NCBI GenBank assembly: GCA_009103225.1
Contig: RHPI01002112.1
Coordinates: 89,992-140,282 of the forward strand
Direction: 5' to 3'
From: Chlorokybus atmophyticus
Taxonomy: Eukaryota > Streptophyta > Chlorokybophyceae > Chlorokybales > Chlorokybaceae
Length of the DNA stretch: 50,291 nucleotides
Shown here: positions 34,501 through 44,328 of the stretch, one piece after another
Layout of the letters: each line of letters opens with the position of its first letter
Position numbering within the stretch: the stretch's first letter is position 1
Translations under genes and position numbers: made by a program
The notes under the pieces: model-generated
The model's database searches: none
Told to the model about the DNA's origin: nothing
The model's input: only the letters and a program-made list of their open reading frames with translations

Positions 34501-35326
34501 AGTCTGTGAATTGTTGGGGGTAAAACAAAGCATGTCGATTGCTTTCCACCCGTAAACGGACGGACGAATTGAGCGAGCAAATTAAATACTGGAAGAAATG
34601 CTTCGCCACTATGTGGCTCCTAACCATGCTGTTTGGGACAGGTACTTGCCAATGGCAGAGTTCGCTGTGAACAGCGCGTGGCAGGAAAGTGTAAAGGAAA
34701 CCCCATTTTTCTTGAATTATGGGATTCACCTGAACACACCAGCGTCATTGCGTGTACCTCGCAATGCCCTGACTGTACCAGCGGCAAAGGAATTTGCCAC
34801 TGATATGCAAAAAACTTTGGCTCGAGCTAAGCTATGTCTGTCAGAAGCACAGGACAGGCAAAAAGCTTATGCTGATACACATCGAAGAATGGCCACTTTC
34901 GATGTCGGCAATAAAGTTTTGCTTACCGCAAAGAACATAACCATTAAAGGTACGGATGCCCGCAAGTTGCTGCCCCGATGGTTAGGTCCTTTCTCTATCA
35001 CTGATGGAATTGGTACGCACGCTTATCGACTGCAATTGCCCCCAAGTGTGCGTATACACAACGTATTCCATGTGAACTTGTTGAAACCTTACTGCTCAGA
35101 CGGTAGAACACAGCCTCCACCACCGCTAGTTGAAGTGGACAGCGAGTTCAAATACGAGGTGGAAGCTATATTGAACCATAAGCTAAATAGTCGAGGACGC
35201 GCAACTCGCTATCTGATGAAATGAAAAGGGTATGGCCCAGAACATAACAGTTGGGAGCTTGACAGGCATCTTACGCACTGCCGCGAGTTGCTTCGAGCTT
35301 ATTGGGATTCACGTCCTGTCCCATAA
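31592..35326 (+). pseudogene. pol polyprotein, element 1 (PR-RT-RH-IN-chromodomain)
   Basis: Order: protease with FIDTGANHNFV (about 32045-32080); reverse transcriptase with [19 protein letters not shown] (about 32738); RNase H with VISDASTIGCGAVL; integrase zinc-binding and DDE core; chromodomain near 35150-35300. Lesions seen against element 2: TGA 32003-32005, indels near 32570-32600 and 32945, a 10-bp tandem duplication GAACTACCCT at about 33190-33209, TAA 34170-34172, an indel near 34428, TAA 34553-34555, TAA 34583-34585 (shared with element 2) and TGA 35222-35224. The catalytic YLDD is changed to DLDN at 33065-33076, and the second zinc-binding His of the integrase is Asn (AGNLENN). This pol cannot be functional. 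Confidence 0.9.
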
Positions 35327-35472
35327 ACTGTGGGCTTGGTTTTATGACAGACTGGCAGTGCAGTTTCATTACCACCCTGTCATTTCCTGCTATCTTACTG
35401 GTTACAATTACTCGAACCAAGCCTGATCAACTTGAGTTCAACGAGGACGTTGAAAACCTAAGTGGGGGGGAA

Positions 35473-35990
35473 TGTAACGGGAGCAATAATAATAGGGGTA
35501 TTATTGCTACCTGAATAACACATTTTGTATGAATAAGTACCTAAATATGCTTATTTATACCTNAAATATGCTTTTTATACCTCTTTTTTACGGTTCCTCG
35601 CTTATCAAAGGCTATGATGCTTTATTATAGCTTAAATCTCAATGGGTGTAGAACCGCTTATTCAAGCCTATTTAGTGTCACATTGGATAAAATGTGATCA
35701 CTATCTCGTTGGGTACCTTATGATAGGTACCTTATCTGAGCTGTGATTGGCTCACGCTAGATTTCCTAACTACCCTATCTGTAGGGTCGATGTCTAGTTG
35801 TGAGTTAATTATCGAGAGGTATATAGTTGATATACTCTTGATATAAAAGCTCACATCAAACTGATGTGGGGACTTTTCAGTTCTTTGCTCAGTGGCGGCC
35901 ACGCCGTTCGTCGAAAGGCTTGTCATAGGCGGTGTGGGTGTTGGGGTCGAGGATTGAAGGGGCATTACCGGCGACGGTGGTGCTGTTACA
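35473..35990 (+). repeat. 3' LTR of element 1
   Basis: 518 bp, preceded by a polypurine tract AGTGGGGGGGAA (35461-35472). It contains an N at 35563 flanked by a short duplicated phrase (AAATATGCTT...ATACCT), which suggests an assembly join. Confidence 0.9.
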
Positions 35991-36317
35991 GCCAGAGCGT
36001 CGTGACCGAAGAAGGCTATTATGGTATTAGGTCATCGTAATCAATCAAAATCGAGATCCAAGAAAACGCGGTTATATAAAAGTACTTTGCCCCGTGAACC
36101 TAGCGGCCGCTGCTTTCGTTACGCGACGCTTACCAGATCATCGTGATTAAAGAAGGCTATCATGGTATAGTCGCCGTAGTCAAGGGACAAAAAGTGATTG
36201 TCAAGTGCTTGCCCCCCTCAAGCGCGTCAGAGCATCGTGACCGTGGATGTTGATGATATGGGTATATTGATGGTTGTATGTTTCATGCTTGTAGCTTGTC
36301 AATTGATTGTGTGGTTT

Positions 36318-36406
36318 CTTTAAGTGCAAGGAAAGTCATGATGGATGGTATATTTTATATATGTTATTGAATAGAACCATACACGTATTTGGGATACGTT
36401 GTGACA

Positions 36407-36447
<41 letters not shown>

Positions 36448-36537
36448 NCTTTAAGTGCAAGGAAAGTCATGATGGATGGTATATTTTATATATGTTATTG
36501 AATAGAACCATACACGTATTTGGGATACGTTGTGACA

Positions 36538-36579
<42 letters not shown>
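36318..36579. repeat. TA microsatellite with duplicated flank around an N
   Basis: About 127 bp starting CTTTAAGTGCAAGG at 36318 and ending in (TA)n is repeated exactly from 36449, immediately after an N at 36448. A single N between two identical, repeat-ended copies is best read as two contig ends that were not merged, not a real tandem duplication. Confidence 0.75.
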
Positions 36580-36582
<3 letters not shown>

Positions 36583-37410
36583 TCTTTGTATTGTCACCAT
36601 TATAATTTATGACATTACCTATCGATACTATGAAGATCACACTTTGTAAAATTTTTGATTGCATCAGGTATAGTTGTGTATATAATTATGTTCAATATTT
36701 GTAAATGCACATGCAAACATTACATCTTACGATTTTACATATCTGCTAATCATTACCAATATAAGGTTAACATTTTATTACTATCCAATGAAGGTCCATG
36801 TGGTGCACGTGGCTGTGCTCATTTTCACATTGTGATGTGCATACATTGGAGTAGGTTGATTAAGGATGTCCTTTGCACGGCCTCGATCGCTTTACGGCTT
36901 GATGCAACGGTTTTGTAACTGATTGCAACGAGCCAATCAGATATTGGTCGCTAACGTGTAGTAGAAAACCGGAGGCTATGACGGGCGCAATTATCTTATT
37001 GGTCGAACGGCTAACGATAAACAACTCGATCACCCGAGCTACCGTTAACATGGAGTAATGTAAGCTTATGGTGAGCATCACCGCTGGTTGGTACTGTTGC
37101 AACAATCATGAACTCGTTGATGAAGATTAACAAAGTATCAGTTGACGTCATACTTGCGTCAGTTTGCGAAGCTTCTACAAAAATGACATTATCGTAGCCA
37201 TTTGTAGACAATAGATCTGACCGCTGTAGTCAAGTCTCAGCAGTATTTAGGCAGCAGCTGTCCAAAGACAGTTGTGTCTCAGTCTGTTAATTGTCGTGGT
37301 TGTGAGCAGTAGTAAGAGACAGACTAACTGTGCTTAACGTGTAATAAAAGTGCCGATTATGAACTATGTGTTTTGATCGATTACATGCTGGTGCTATACT
37401 GCACGCCCGT
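36580..37410. other. Non-coding stretch, possible old LTR
   Basis: I see no gene. It precedes a gag-like fragment and contains AATAAAAG near 37343 and a TGG-starting stretch near 37389 that could be a primer-binding site, so it may include an eroded LTR. No second LTR copy was found to confirm this. Confidence 0.3.
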
Positions 37411-37502
37411 CACTTGGTTGGAGCAGCACTCAGAGACGGTCTCCGTGTGAGGAGAGCTACTCCTCACACGGAGACCGTCTCTGAGTGCTGCTCCACCAAG
37501 TG
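37411..37502. repeat. Long tight inverted repeat upstream of a gag relic
   Basis: Arms 37411-37453 (43 bp) and 37461-37502 (42 bp) pair with one single-base bulge around a 7-nt loop (GAGCTAC). It is the longest hairpin in the window. Confidence 0.88.
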
Positions 37503-37589
37503 TCTCAAGGAAAACTTAGCGTGTGAGGAGTAGAACACTTCGGTTTCAGTGGGAGAGGTGTGAGAGAATGGTGAGTTCGGAATTCACCA

Positions 37590-38120
37590 TGGCGGCGGTA
37601 ATAGCGATGAGTGCGGAGCAACTTGCGTTTGACAACTTGGTGAAGGAGCAGTTGACCGTGCAGTACGGGAGCAGCAGTCGTGCCGGATGCGAGACCTCGT
37701 GACTTTAACGGAGAGGATGGCGACGTGTACAAGTGGTTGGACCACTACGAGCTCGTGGCGAGCTACCATTAACGGAAAGTGGAGAGGAAAGTGGAGATCA
37801 AGTTATGCCTGACCAGAGCAGCGGCGCAGTGGTACCGGGTGCAACTTGAGTCGATTAAGACATCATGGCGGATGCTTGCAAGTGCTTTGGGACAATCATT
37901 TAGACATGTAAATGCGGACGCGGACGCCATGGCCCTAAAGGACCTTCATTGTTGTTATAAGAAGGATCCGGTGAACACTGTATGGCATGTTTAGAGTCAG
38001 AATCAAGCAGATGATAGCGAGGGCGGATGCGGCGATGAGTGAGAACTTCTCACTTGAAGGTGAGTTTTAAGTTCGCTTTGTCCTCGACTTCTACCGGCAA
38101 AATCAAAGGTGTACAAGCCC
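37590..38120 (+). pseudogene. Retrotransposon gag fragment of another LTR family
   Basis: The frame from about 37672 reads RDFNGEDGDVYKWLDHYELV, then after an in-frame TAA (37771-37773) KVEIKLCLTRAAAQWYRVQL and SWRMLASALGQSFRHV. This is the Retrotrans_gag pattern (W-L-x-x-Y-E, then L-T-x-A-A-x-W-Y, then a helix with SW...ALxxxF). A further frameshift near 37985 leads to FRVRIKQMIARADAAMSE. No zinc knuckle or pol follows. It differs from the gag of elements 1 and 2, so it belongs to a separate, decayed family. Confidence 0.65.
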
Positions 38121-38329
38121 CTCCAACGCGAGACGAGGCACTGATAATAGCACAAATCTATGAAGCCGCGCAGAAGATGTTATTAAATCGTATGGAGAGT
38201 ACCGTATACGTACCTCCAAACGCAAGCGTCTCTAGAGACGGTGTGCCATGTGTGGCCGAGACGCTCAGCGTCTCCATCGGTCGGTCAGTGTATGGGACGT
38301 CACGTTGTTACGGTAACAAGTTTCTAACC

Positions 38330-39500
38330 TAACCATATTTTATCAATTGTACGTTACTGATATCGAGCTCCTCTTGACGCTGTGATATCAACAATTCTGC
38401 CCTGTGGCGTTGCTGGCGGCGGGGGAGGAGGAGAAAGCAGCGGCGGCGGCGGTGCCGTCCGTGGTGATAGTGTACCCATTAGTGGGTAGTGGGTAGAGGG
38501 TTAGAGGGTTAGGGTGTAAATAAAGCGGCGGCACTGGTTAGTTTAATGTGTTTTATCCCTTGTATTTTTGCTGTTCACCAGATCGTTGATTGATATGATG
38601 CTTGTCTGTGCGTACGTGTGCGTTGGTCTCAAGTGCGTGTGTCCATTTTATAGTGCATGACTATGTCTTTGATGATACTCACACACACACACACATACCC
38701 ACACACACACACACGCACACGCACGCGCACGCGCACGCACACGCACACGCACACACACACGCACACACAAGTCAAGCACTATGTGTGTGGATGGGTGGGT
38801 GCGTGTGTGGCATGTGACTCTGCACTAGCATCAATAGTTTTGCGTTGTGTGCATGTTTGTGTCACTTATGTGTGCGTTTAGCATAGGCGTATGACTGTTA
38901 GCAACAGCAACTGCGTTGTGCGCTTGTGTGCTTGTTAACGATAAAACTGTTCAAAAATGCGTGCATATGTCTCGTTTGGTCAGCGGCCGCTCAGAGCCTA
39001 CAGCATGCCCTGATGGCCAACTTGTGCTTTACATATGTCAGGGTGGCGCAGCGGCGGAGTCAGCAGAGAGGAGCTTTATCAGCCAGCATGCAAGTTGGGT
39101 GCTTGCTGCTACAAGCCAACTATTGTGGCAACAATTGTTTGCATGTGTTGCGGTGTCAAATTCAGTCCTTGAAGTCCTTAATGCTGTGGTGTAGGTCATG
39201 CAAGGCGTATCGAAGGTTGACTAGTGGGCTCCAACATCTGCGCGCACAGGCTTCAAACAGGTCAGCAAATGGTTGTGTGCATGTGTGTGGCTTGCGCGCC
39301 TGGTGTGGCATGTGCGTATGCGTGTGCCTGCGATTGCGCAGCTGTTCAGCATAGGCGTGTGAAATGTCTGCAACAGCAGCAACTGCGTCTCCGCTGTATG
39401 TGTGTAGAGCAACTACTGCGCATGCATTGTGTTGAGTGTGTAGTTGTATGTATTTGCACTTGTTGCACTGATTGCTAACTATTGCAATGCATCAAATGCA
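38330..39500. other. Non-coding region with microsatellites and telomere-like phrase
   Basis: Contains a GGC-rich run (38415-38455), a short telomere-like GGGTTAGAGGGTTAGGG phrase within 38491-38514 and CA/CG repeats at about 38680-38770. Two phrases resembling GCATAGGCGTnTGA..GCAACAGCA(GCA)ACTGCG occur at 38881 and 39350. Weak exon-like pieces occur around 38980-39260, but I cannot assign them. Confidence 0.4.
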
Positions 39501-39505
39501 AGATC

Positions 39506-39981
39506 ATGGCCTGGCGCATGGCTTTGCGTCATGTGAGAATCTTAAGCAGCTTGCAAGGGCTGAAAGTGTCAAAGGCTTTTCGGGACAGCATTGGGTTCGC
39601 GGCGGCTGCAAAGTTGTTGAACAAAGGGCATCACGATGGAGAGATTCCAAGTTTCTCTCCATCGCGCATTCTGCCTGCTTTCACCTCAGCAACTGCGCAA
39701 GCGCTATCGACACAAGTGACCAAGCAATCTGCATTCAATGCATCTTCTGTGTTTTGGCCTTTGGCGGCATTGGCAGCCATGGCTAGCGGCATACAAGTAA
39801 GCGTCCATGGCAAGCCTTTCCTTGTGCTATAATGTCTTGTACTGCAGGACAAATTTTGGAGCCATTTTTGCAGGTCAACATGAGCAGCGAGCAAGAAGAT
39901 GAAGAAGCAGAGGAGCGCGGAATGCTTCCATCCCCCGGTTCTGCACCGCGCGTGCCAACAGTGACGAACATATTAAACTGA
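39506..39981 (+). CDS. Hypothetical two-exon gene or part of the Crypton element
   Basis: An open frame from about 39506 reads into ..FWPLAALAAMASGIQ and meets a GTAAGC donor at 39797. A TTTGCAG acceptor before 39872 would continue in phase with an acidic tail (SSEQEDEEAEERGMLPS) to TGA near 39981. I do not recognise the protein. It lies just upstream of the Crypton recombinase exons on the same strand and could be that element's N-terminal region or an unrelated gene. A perfect hairpin (39634-39664) lies within its first exon. Confidence 0.3.
39634..39664. repeat. Perfect 11-bp-arm hairpin
   Basis: CGATGGAGAGA (39634-39644) pairs exactly with TCTCTCCATCG (39654-39664) around a 9-nt loop, within the hypothetical open frame. 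Confidence 0.75.
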
Positions 39982-40639
39982 AAACAACATGAACGCCCGG
40001 CCAATACTTGTTTGAAATATGAGCAAGGGCTGGGATTGTATGAGGTATAGACTTGTAATGCTATGCAACAGCAAGTGCTAATGGTTATGGATCTTATTGT
40101 CTTACAAATAGAACAATTGTAGGAGTGGTGCACTCGCCATCAATGTCCATTCGCATTGAAGCAAGCACTGTGGAACGCTTCATGGCTGAGCATCACGAGT
40201 GGGCATAAAACAAGTTGGAGAACCACATGAATAGTATGCAGGACGCCATTAAAGACCAGGCAATGCGAGACGGCAATGGCACTATACCGATCAACTTGGG
40301 CAGCATCCCCATCATCCAATGAATCCTGCGAACCGCACGGCAAAGTATATCAAAGACTGCCAAACTATAAGTGTCATTTTCATTGCACCAATTCTGATGC
40401 TTGTCTTGAACACACCAATATGACCTGCATATACCAAAAGGGAGTCTAAGGATCGGTTAGCTGGGACGGCTGCAGAAAGTTACACATTTGCTCAGTATCA
40501 GAGTATGATTGAGTATTGGCTTCACAAATGTGCAAACACTACCAACATTGTGAAGCAAGCCGTTCCATTATAGCTCGGTAATTGTTATTCACTCTGCAAT
40601 GTTGCGGTGTTGCAAACTTGTAGACATTGTATAGCAAGA

Positions 40640-42774
40640 GGAGTGTCACCGTCAACATTAGCGGCTGCTTCGTGCGTGAGTTGGTTGGATCTGGCAATGC
40701 GTCATACTTGTCTATTGCGCTGTGATGCTGTGAAGGCAGCAGAAGAATGCAACCTGTAAGCAAGTATGATGTGGGGACTGGGTGCTTGGGACCTGATCAA
40801 GGCGTAATACTCTGCTTCGCATTGCGAATGGCAAGATAAATAAGGTGTGCATCTGCATTTTGTGCAAGCTTTGGCCAATCATGTACAACTTGTTACAACC
40901 ATCCTACTATGTTGGTGCAGAATGGCAACGTATATACAATACTTTGGAGGGTTGCGACATTGGAATCTCATGTGCGACATGCACGATGCGCTGGCATTCA
41001 CATTCTTCCACAAGTACCACATCGCGCAACGCCCATTCCCTTCTTTTGAATCGCGACAATCTGGGTAGGGCATGCGCATAGCACCGTGCTTGCATACAAT
41101 GCTTAATTGATGATGTATCCCGGTATGGTGAGCCATTGTTTCCTGGTGAGAGGACTGCAAAGGCTATCAGTTGCAAACAGCAATACTTGAACTCCTGCGA
41201 AGCATTCAAAAAATGTGGCATCATTACCGGCCGCGCCAAAGTACATGCCCCGCGCAAAGAAGCAAGTCAGCGAGCCACGAATGCCGGGTGAGTTTACACT
41301 ATGTTGTGCCATTGTCTTAATGAGCACAACTTAGCATTAAGTTGTTAGGGCAAGTGAGGAGGGCATAAAGCAAAATAGCGGTGGAACAACGAGCACAAAT
41401 CCTATGTGACACAGCTCCATGTGGGTACTTGTGCTGTACTAGCAGGTTATGGGCATCAATTTCACGAGCATAAGCATGTGCTGGCCCGGTCACGGTTTCC
41501 CTACCCGCCAACATCCGTGAGAGCATCTTCCCGCAGCTGGAGGAGCATCTTGCCTCTGTCATACAGGTACCTTATGTTGGATTCTTTTGCACATTTGTTA
41601 CTCAGTCGGAGAGGTGTTTGCTTCGCAACATGTAGCCAAGTGTTGCACTGTATTGATGTTGGCACACGCTTTACACATGCATTTTTGCAGCATTGCTTCG
41701 ATGGTCCCGACGAGGTGCGAGACTATACTGCATACAAGCATCTTCTCATGTTGGACTATCTGCAAGATGTCATCGGAAGGTAAGCAAGTGTATATCTTTA
41801 TCAACAAGTGCAGTCCGTGAGTCTTGTGTATTGCTTATCAGGATGTCGCCATCATATGCAACGAAGTTGTTCAACTGCGCGGCGGTACCACATACGGCTG
41901 CACAGATGTATCAGTTTGTGACCACGATCTGTTTAACACGCCACAGTTCTACGCGTGGGCCAACATTGTTGTCGCCGCTTACGATCAATCCATGCAAGAA
42001 GCAAATCCGCAATGTGAAGATTTGTCGGATTGGGTATGTATGACACACAAGCTGCTGCTTGGTTGACGTGATGTTGTACAATGCATGTCTGTCCCCTTAA
42101 TGATGCTTGAGGTCTATGTTGTGGTCGCGCAGCTAGCGCACATCATGCGCGGCAACTACGCATTGTTGACTGTGATATAGACCGCATTGTGGACGTCGCT
42201 TGCAAGCTTCTTCGTGTCATTACAGCTATCGACACTGGCTTTGCTGCGACACATGCAGAAGTGAAGGTTGTGGCTGACTTGGTGCGAGAGCTAGATGCCG
42301 GTATGGGGGTGTCTTTGCCTGCAGATGTGGCATCAATAACTGCTCGTGAAGAGGCACCGTCCGCATCATCACCACCACGCAAACGCGCACGTGCCAATGA
42401 TCCCAGTCGTGCTGCTGATCCATTATCGGCGGCAGGCAATAATGTCACTCGGCACTCAGCACATTCTGTCGCCGCTACCTTTGTACCTACCAAGTATAAA
42501 ATGGTTGACGTACCAACCATGGTGGTGTGGCAAGAATACACAACGGGCATAGGTGGGCCGACAAGCCGCGACTTGGATGACAAGTTCAAGTGCACTTGGC
42601 GTTGTAACAATGAGCGCTTGCGCAAGCAATACGGCAAGCGCTCAATGTACTGTATAAAGCTATCCAGGAGTTGGCGGCATTGCGGAACATTAGCGAAGAC
42701 ATGGCAGCACAACAATTGGATCAGCAGAGGCAAGAGCAGCAAAAGCCAACCGCAAATGGCAGAGGCACCAGACC
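40640..42774 (+). pseudogene. Crypton-type tyrosine recombinase with GCR1_C-like domain (degraded, split by element 2)
   Basis: Exons approximately 40640-40757, 40855-41067, 41110-41289, 41360-41570, 41690-41780, 41843-42035 and 42133-42774, with GT-AG borders. The order of blocks fits Crypton/NDC10-like recombinases: SWLDLAMRHTCLLRCDAVKA (first catalytic Arg), LMCDMHDALAFTFFHKYHI (NDC10-type ALAF block), GERTAKAISCKQQY, then KVHAPRKEASQRATNAG (His-x-x-Arg), RWNNEHKSYVTQL (candidate Tyr), an IFPQLEEHLA helix and YKHLLMLDYLQD. The last exon has an acidic/basic linker (PPRKRARAND) and VVWQEYTTGIGGPTSRDLD with WRCNNERLRKQYGKRS, the GCR1_C DNA-binding pattern found at the C-terminus of Cryptons. 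Frame breaks near 41520 and 42652 indicate decay. The final residues continue after element 2 at 49825. Family assignment is by motif, not by search. Confidence 0.65.
42611..42644. repeat. Perfect 11-bp-arm hairpin in the Crypton last exon
   Basis: TGAGCGCTTGC (42611-42621) pairs with GCAAGCGCTCA (42634-42644); a self-complementary GCTTGCGCAAGC lies at 42615-42626. It overlaps coding sequence of the GCR1_C-like domain, next to the frame break near 42652. Confidence 0.65.
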
Positions 42775-43309
42775 TGTAACGGGAGCAATAATAATAGGGG
42801 TATTATTGCTACCCGAATAACACTTTAAATACATTTTGTATGAATAAGTATTTAAATATGCTTATTTATACTTCTTTTCTACGGTTCCTCGCTTATTAAA
42901 GGCTATGATGCTTTATCATAGCTTAAATAAGTCCCAATGGGTGTAGAACCGCTTATTCAAGCCTATTTAGTGTCACATTTGATATAATGTGATCACTATC
43001 TCGTTAGGTACCTTACGATAGGTATCTTTGGATAGGTACCTTATCGATAGGTACCTTATCTGAGCTGTGATTGGCTCACGCTAGATTTCCTAACTACCCT
43101 ATCTGTAGGGTCGATGTCTAGTTGTGAGTTAATTATCGAGAGTTATATAGTTGATATACTCTTGATATAAAAGGTCACATCAATCTGATGTGGGGACTTG
43201 GAGTTCTCTGCTCAGTGGCGGCCACGCCGTTGAAAGGCTTGTCATAGGCGGTGTGGGTGTTGGGGTAGAGGATTGAAGGGGCATCACCGGCGACGGTGGT
43301 GCTGTTACA
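42775..43309 (+). repeat. 5' LTR of element 2
   Basis: 535 bp, TGTAACGG...TGTTACA. From about position 150 onward it is nearly identical to the 3' LTR (49308-49824), including the GATAGGTACC internal repeats; the first 150 bp differ noticeably. Confidence 0.92.
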
Positions 43310-43900
43310 TTGGTATCCAAGAGCTGGGGGGTGACGTGGGTACTTATAGGGGGCGGCGACCTGCTTTCGGCCAATCAGAAGGCGTCGTCGGCGGCCTCCT
43401 ATTCGTCCACGCAGCCCAAGCTTCAAGTTCGCTTCCCTGCGCTACCTCCACGTTGAAGCCACCTATTAAAGAGGCGGCCTCTCCACGTGTGAGGTACCAT
43501 CACATGTCGGTGACTTGCCTGCTTGCCTGCTTGTCAGCTGCTTGCCAGGTGCTTGCCAGGTGCACGTGTGTACTTTCATGCACATCACACAGTGGTTTGC
43601 CAGTGCACTATCATTACTTGCAGTGATTGCCTGTCATTGCATGCGGTGATTGCGGCTTGCTAGTGTGCCATCACTGTTTGTCACACTTAGTGCACTATCA
43701 TTGCTTGCAGTGATTGCCTGTCATTGCATGCGGTGATTGCTTGTCATTGTGCTTGCCAGTGCATGTCACAGTTAGTCACCGTACGGCTTGCCTGTTGCAT
43801 GCCTGTGGCTTGCCTGTTGCATGCCTGTGACGTACCTGTGACCTGCCAGCGGCTTTGCCGGGTCGTTTGACCCGGGTCCGTAAGTTCCAAACCAAACTGT
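43310..43900 (+). other. Leader region specific to element 2
   Basis: About 590 bp between the 5' LTR and the first sequence shared with the element 1 leader (GGCCTGGAGATCGGGACTTGG, near 43927). It starts with the candidate primer-binding site at 43311-43328 and contains short tandem phrases (GCTTGCCTGCTTGCC, TTGCAGTGATTGCCTGTCATTGC repeated near 43617 and 43705). No open frame of note. It is missing from element 1. Confidence 0.7.
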
Positions 43901-44328
43901 TCCCAAACCCTCCCCCTCTGGCTTCGGCCTGGAGATCGGGACTTGGTTAGGACAGTTGTGGGGAGGTTCTAGGACAATCTGTTCCCAAACCCTGTTAGCC
44001 TGAAACCCTCCCTCTCTGGCTTCGGCCTGTAGATTGGGACTTGGTGGAGGACAACACAGGGTTAGGACATTTTGGTCCCACTCAGACTTGTTCTGTTTGG
44101 TGACACTCCAGATCCAACCTTGCCTATTTTGGGACTGGTTTGGACTCTGTTTGGGACTTTTACAACTTGGGGTCATTTTGATCCTCTCGTTGAACCTGGT
44201 CCATTGGTGAGGTTCTCACCACCCCATTCTGCCTGTTTTGCAGGCAAATGGAAGAAAACTCGGTGCCCACCTAAAAAGGGGAGAGCTCAGAAAAAGAGCA
44301 ACTTTCCCGTGAGGAGGAATTTCCATCC

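Larger units (their letters stand above)
29573..35990 (+). mobile_element. Ty3/gypsy chromovirus, element 1 (degraded)
   Basis: A 6,418-bp LTR retrotransposon is flanked by a 5-bp target-site duplication GCCAG (29568-29572 and 35991-35995). LTRs are 29573-30102 and 35473-35990, beginning TGTAA and ending TTACA. Domain order is gag, protease, reverse transcriptase, RNase H, integrase, chromodomain, which defines a chromovirus. At least five frameshifts and five in-frame stops make it inactive. Its leader lacks about 600 bp present in element 2, including the tRNA primer-binding site. Confidence 0.93.
29395..36225. repeat. Tandem satellite of about 140-bp units, interrupted by element 1
   Basis: Unit 1 starts at 29395 (CCAACGGCTGCTCC), unit 2 at 29536 (CCAACAGCCGCTTC) and unit 3 at about 36099 (CCTAGCGGCCGCTGC). 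Units share CGTnAGAGCnTCGTnA, AAGGnTATnnTGGTAT, CCGTAATCAA and a C-rich end. Unit 2 is split at 29572/35996 by chromovirus element 1; excluding element 1 and one duplicated GCCAG, it is about 140 bp, the same as the 141-bp step from unit 1 to unit 2. Identity between units is moderate, so the array is old. Confidence 0.7.

Noticed and set aside
36318-36579. Genuine tandem duplication with TA repeats
   Set aside because: The two copies are identical and separated by a single N, which is better explained by unmerged contig ends.
42775-43309. Solo LTR
   Set aside because: The 5-bp duplication AGACC matches the sequence after 49824, so this is the 5' LTR of element 2 with an unusually long leader, not a solo LTR.
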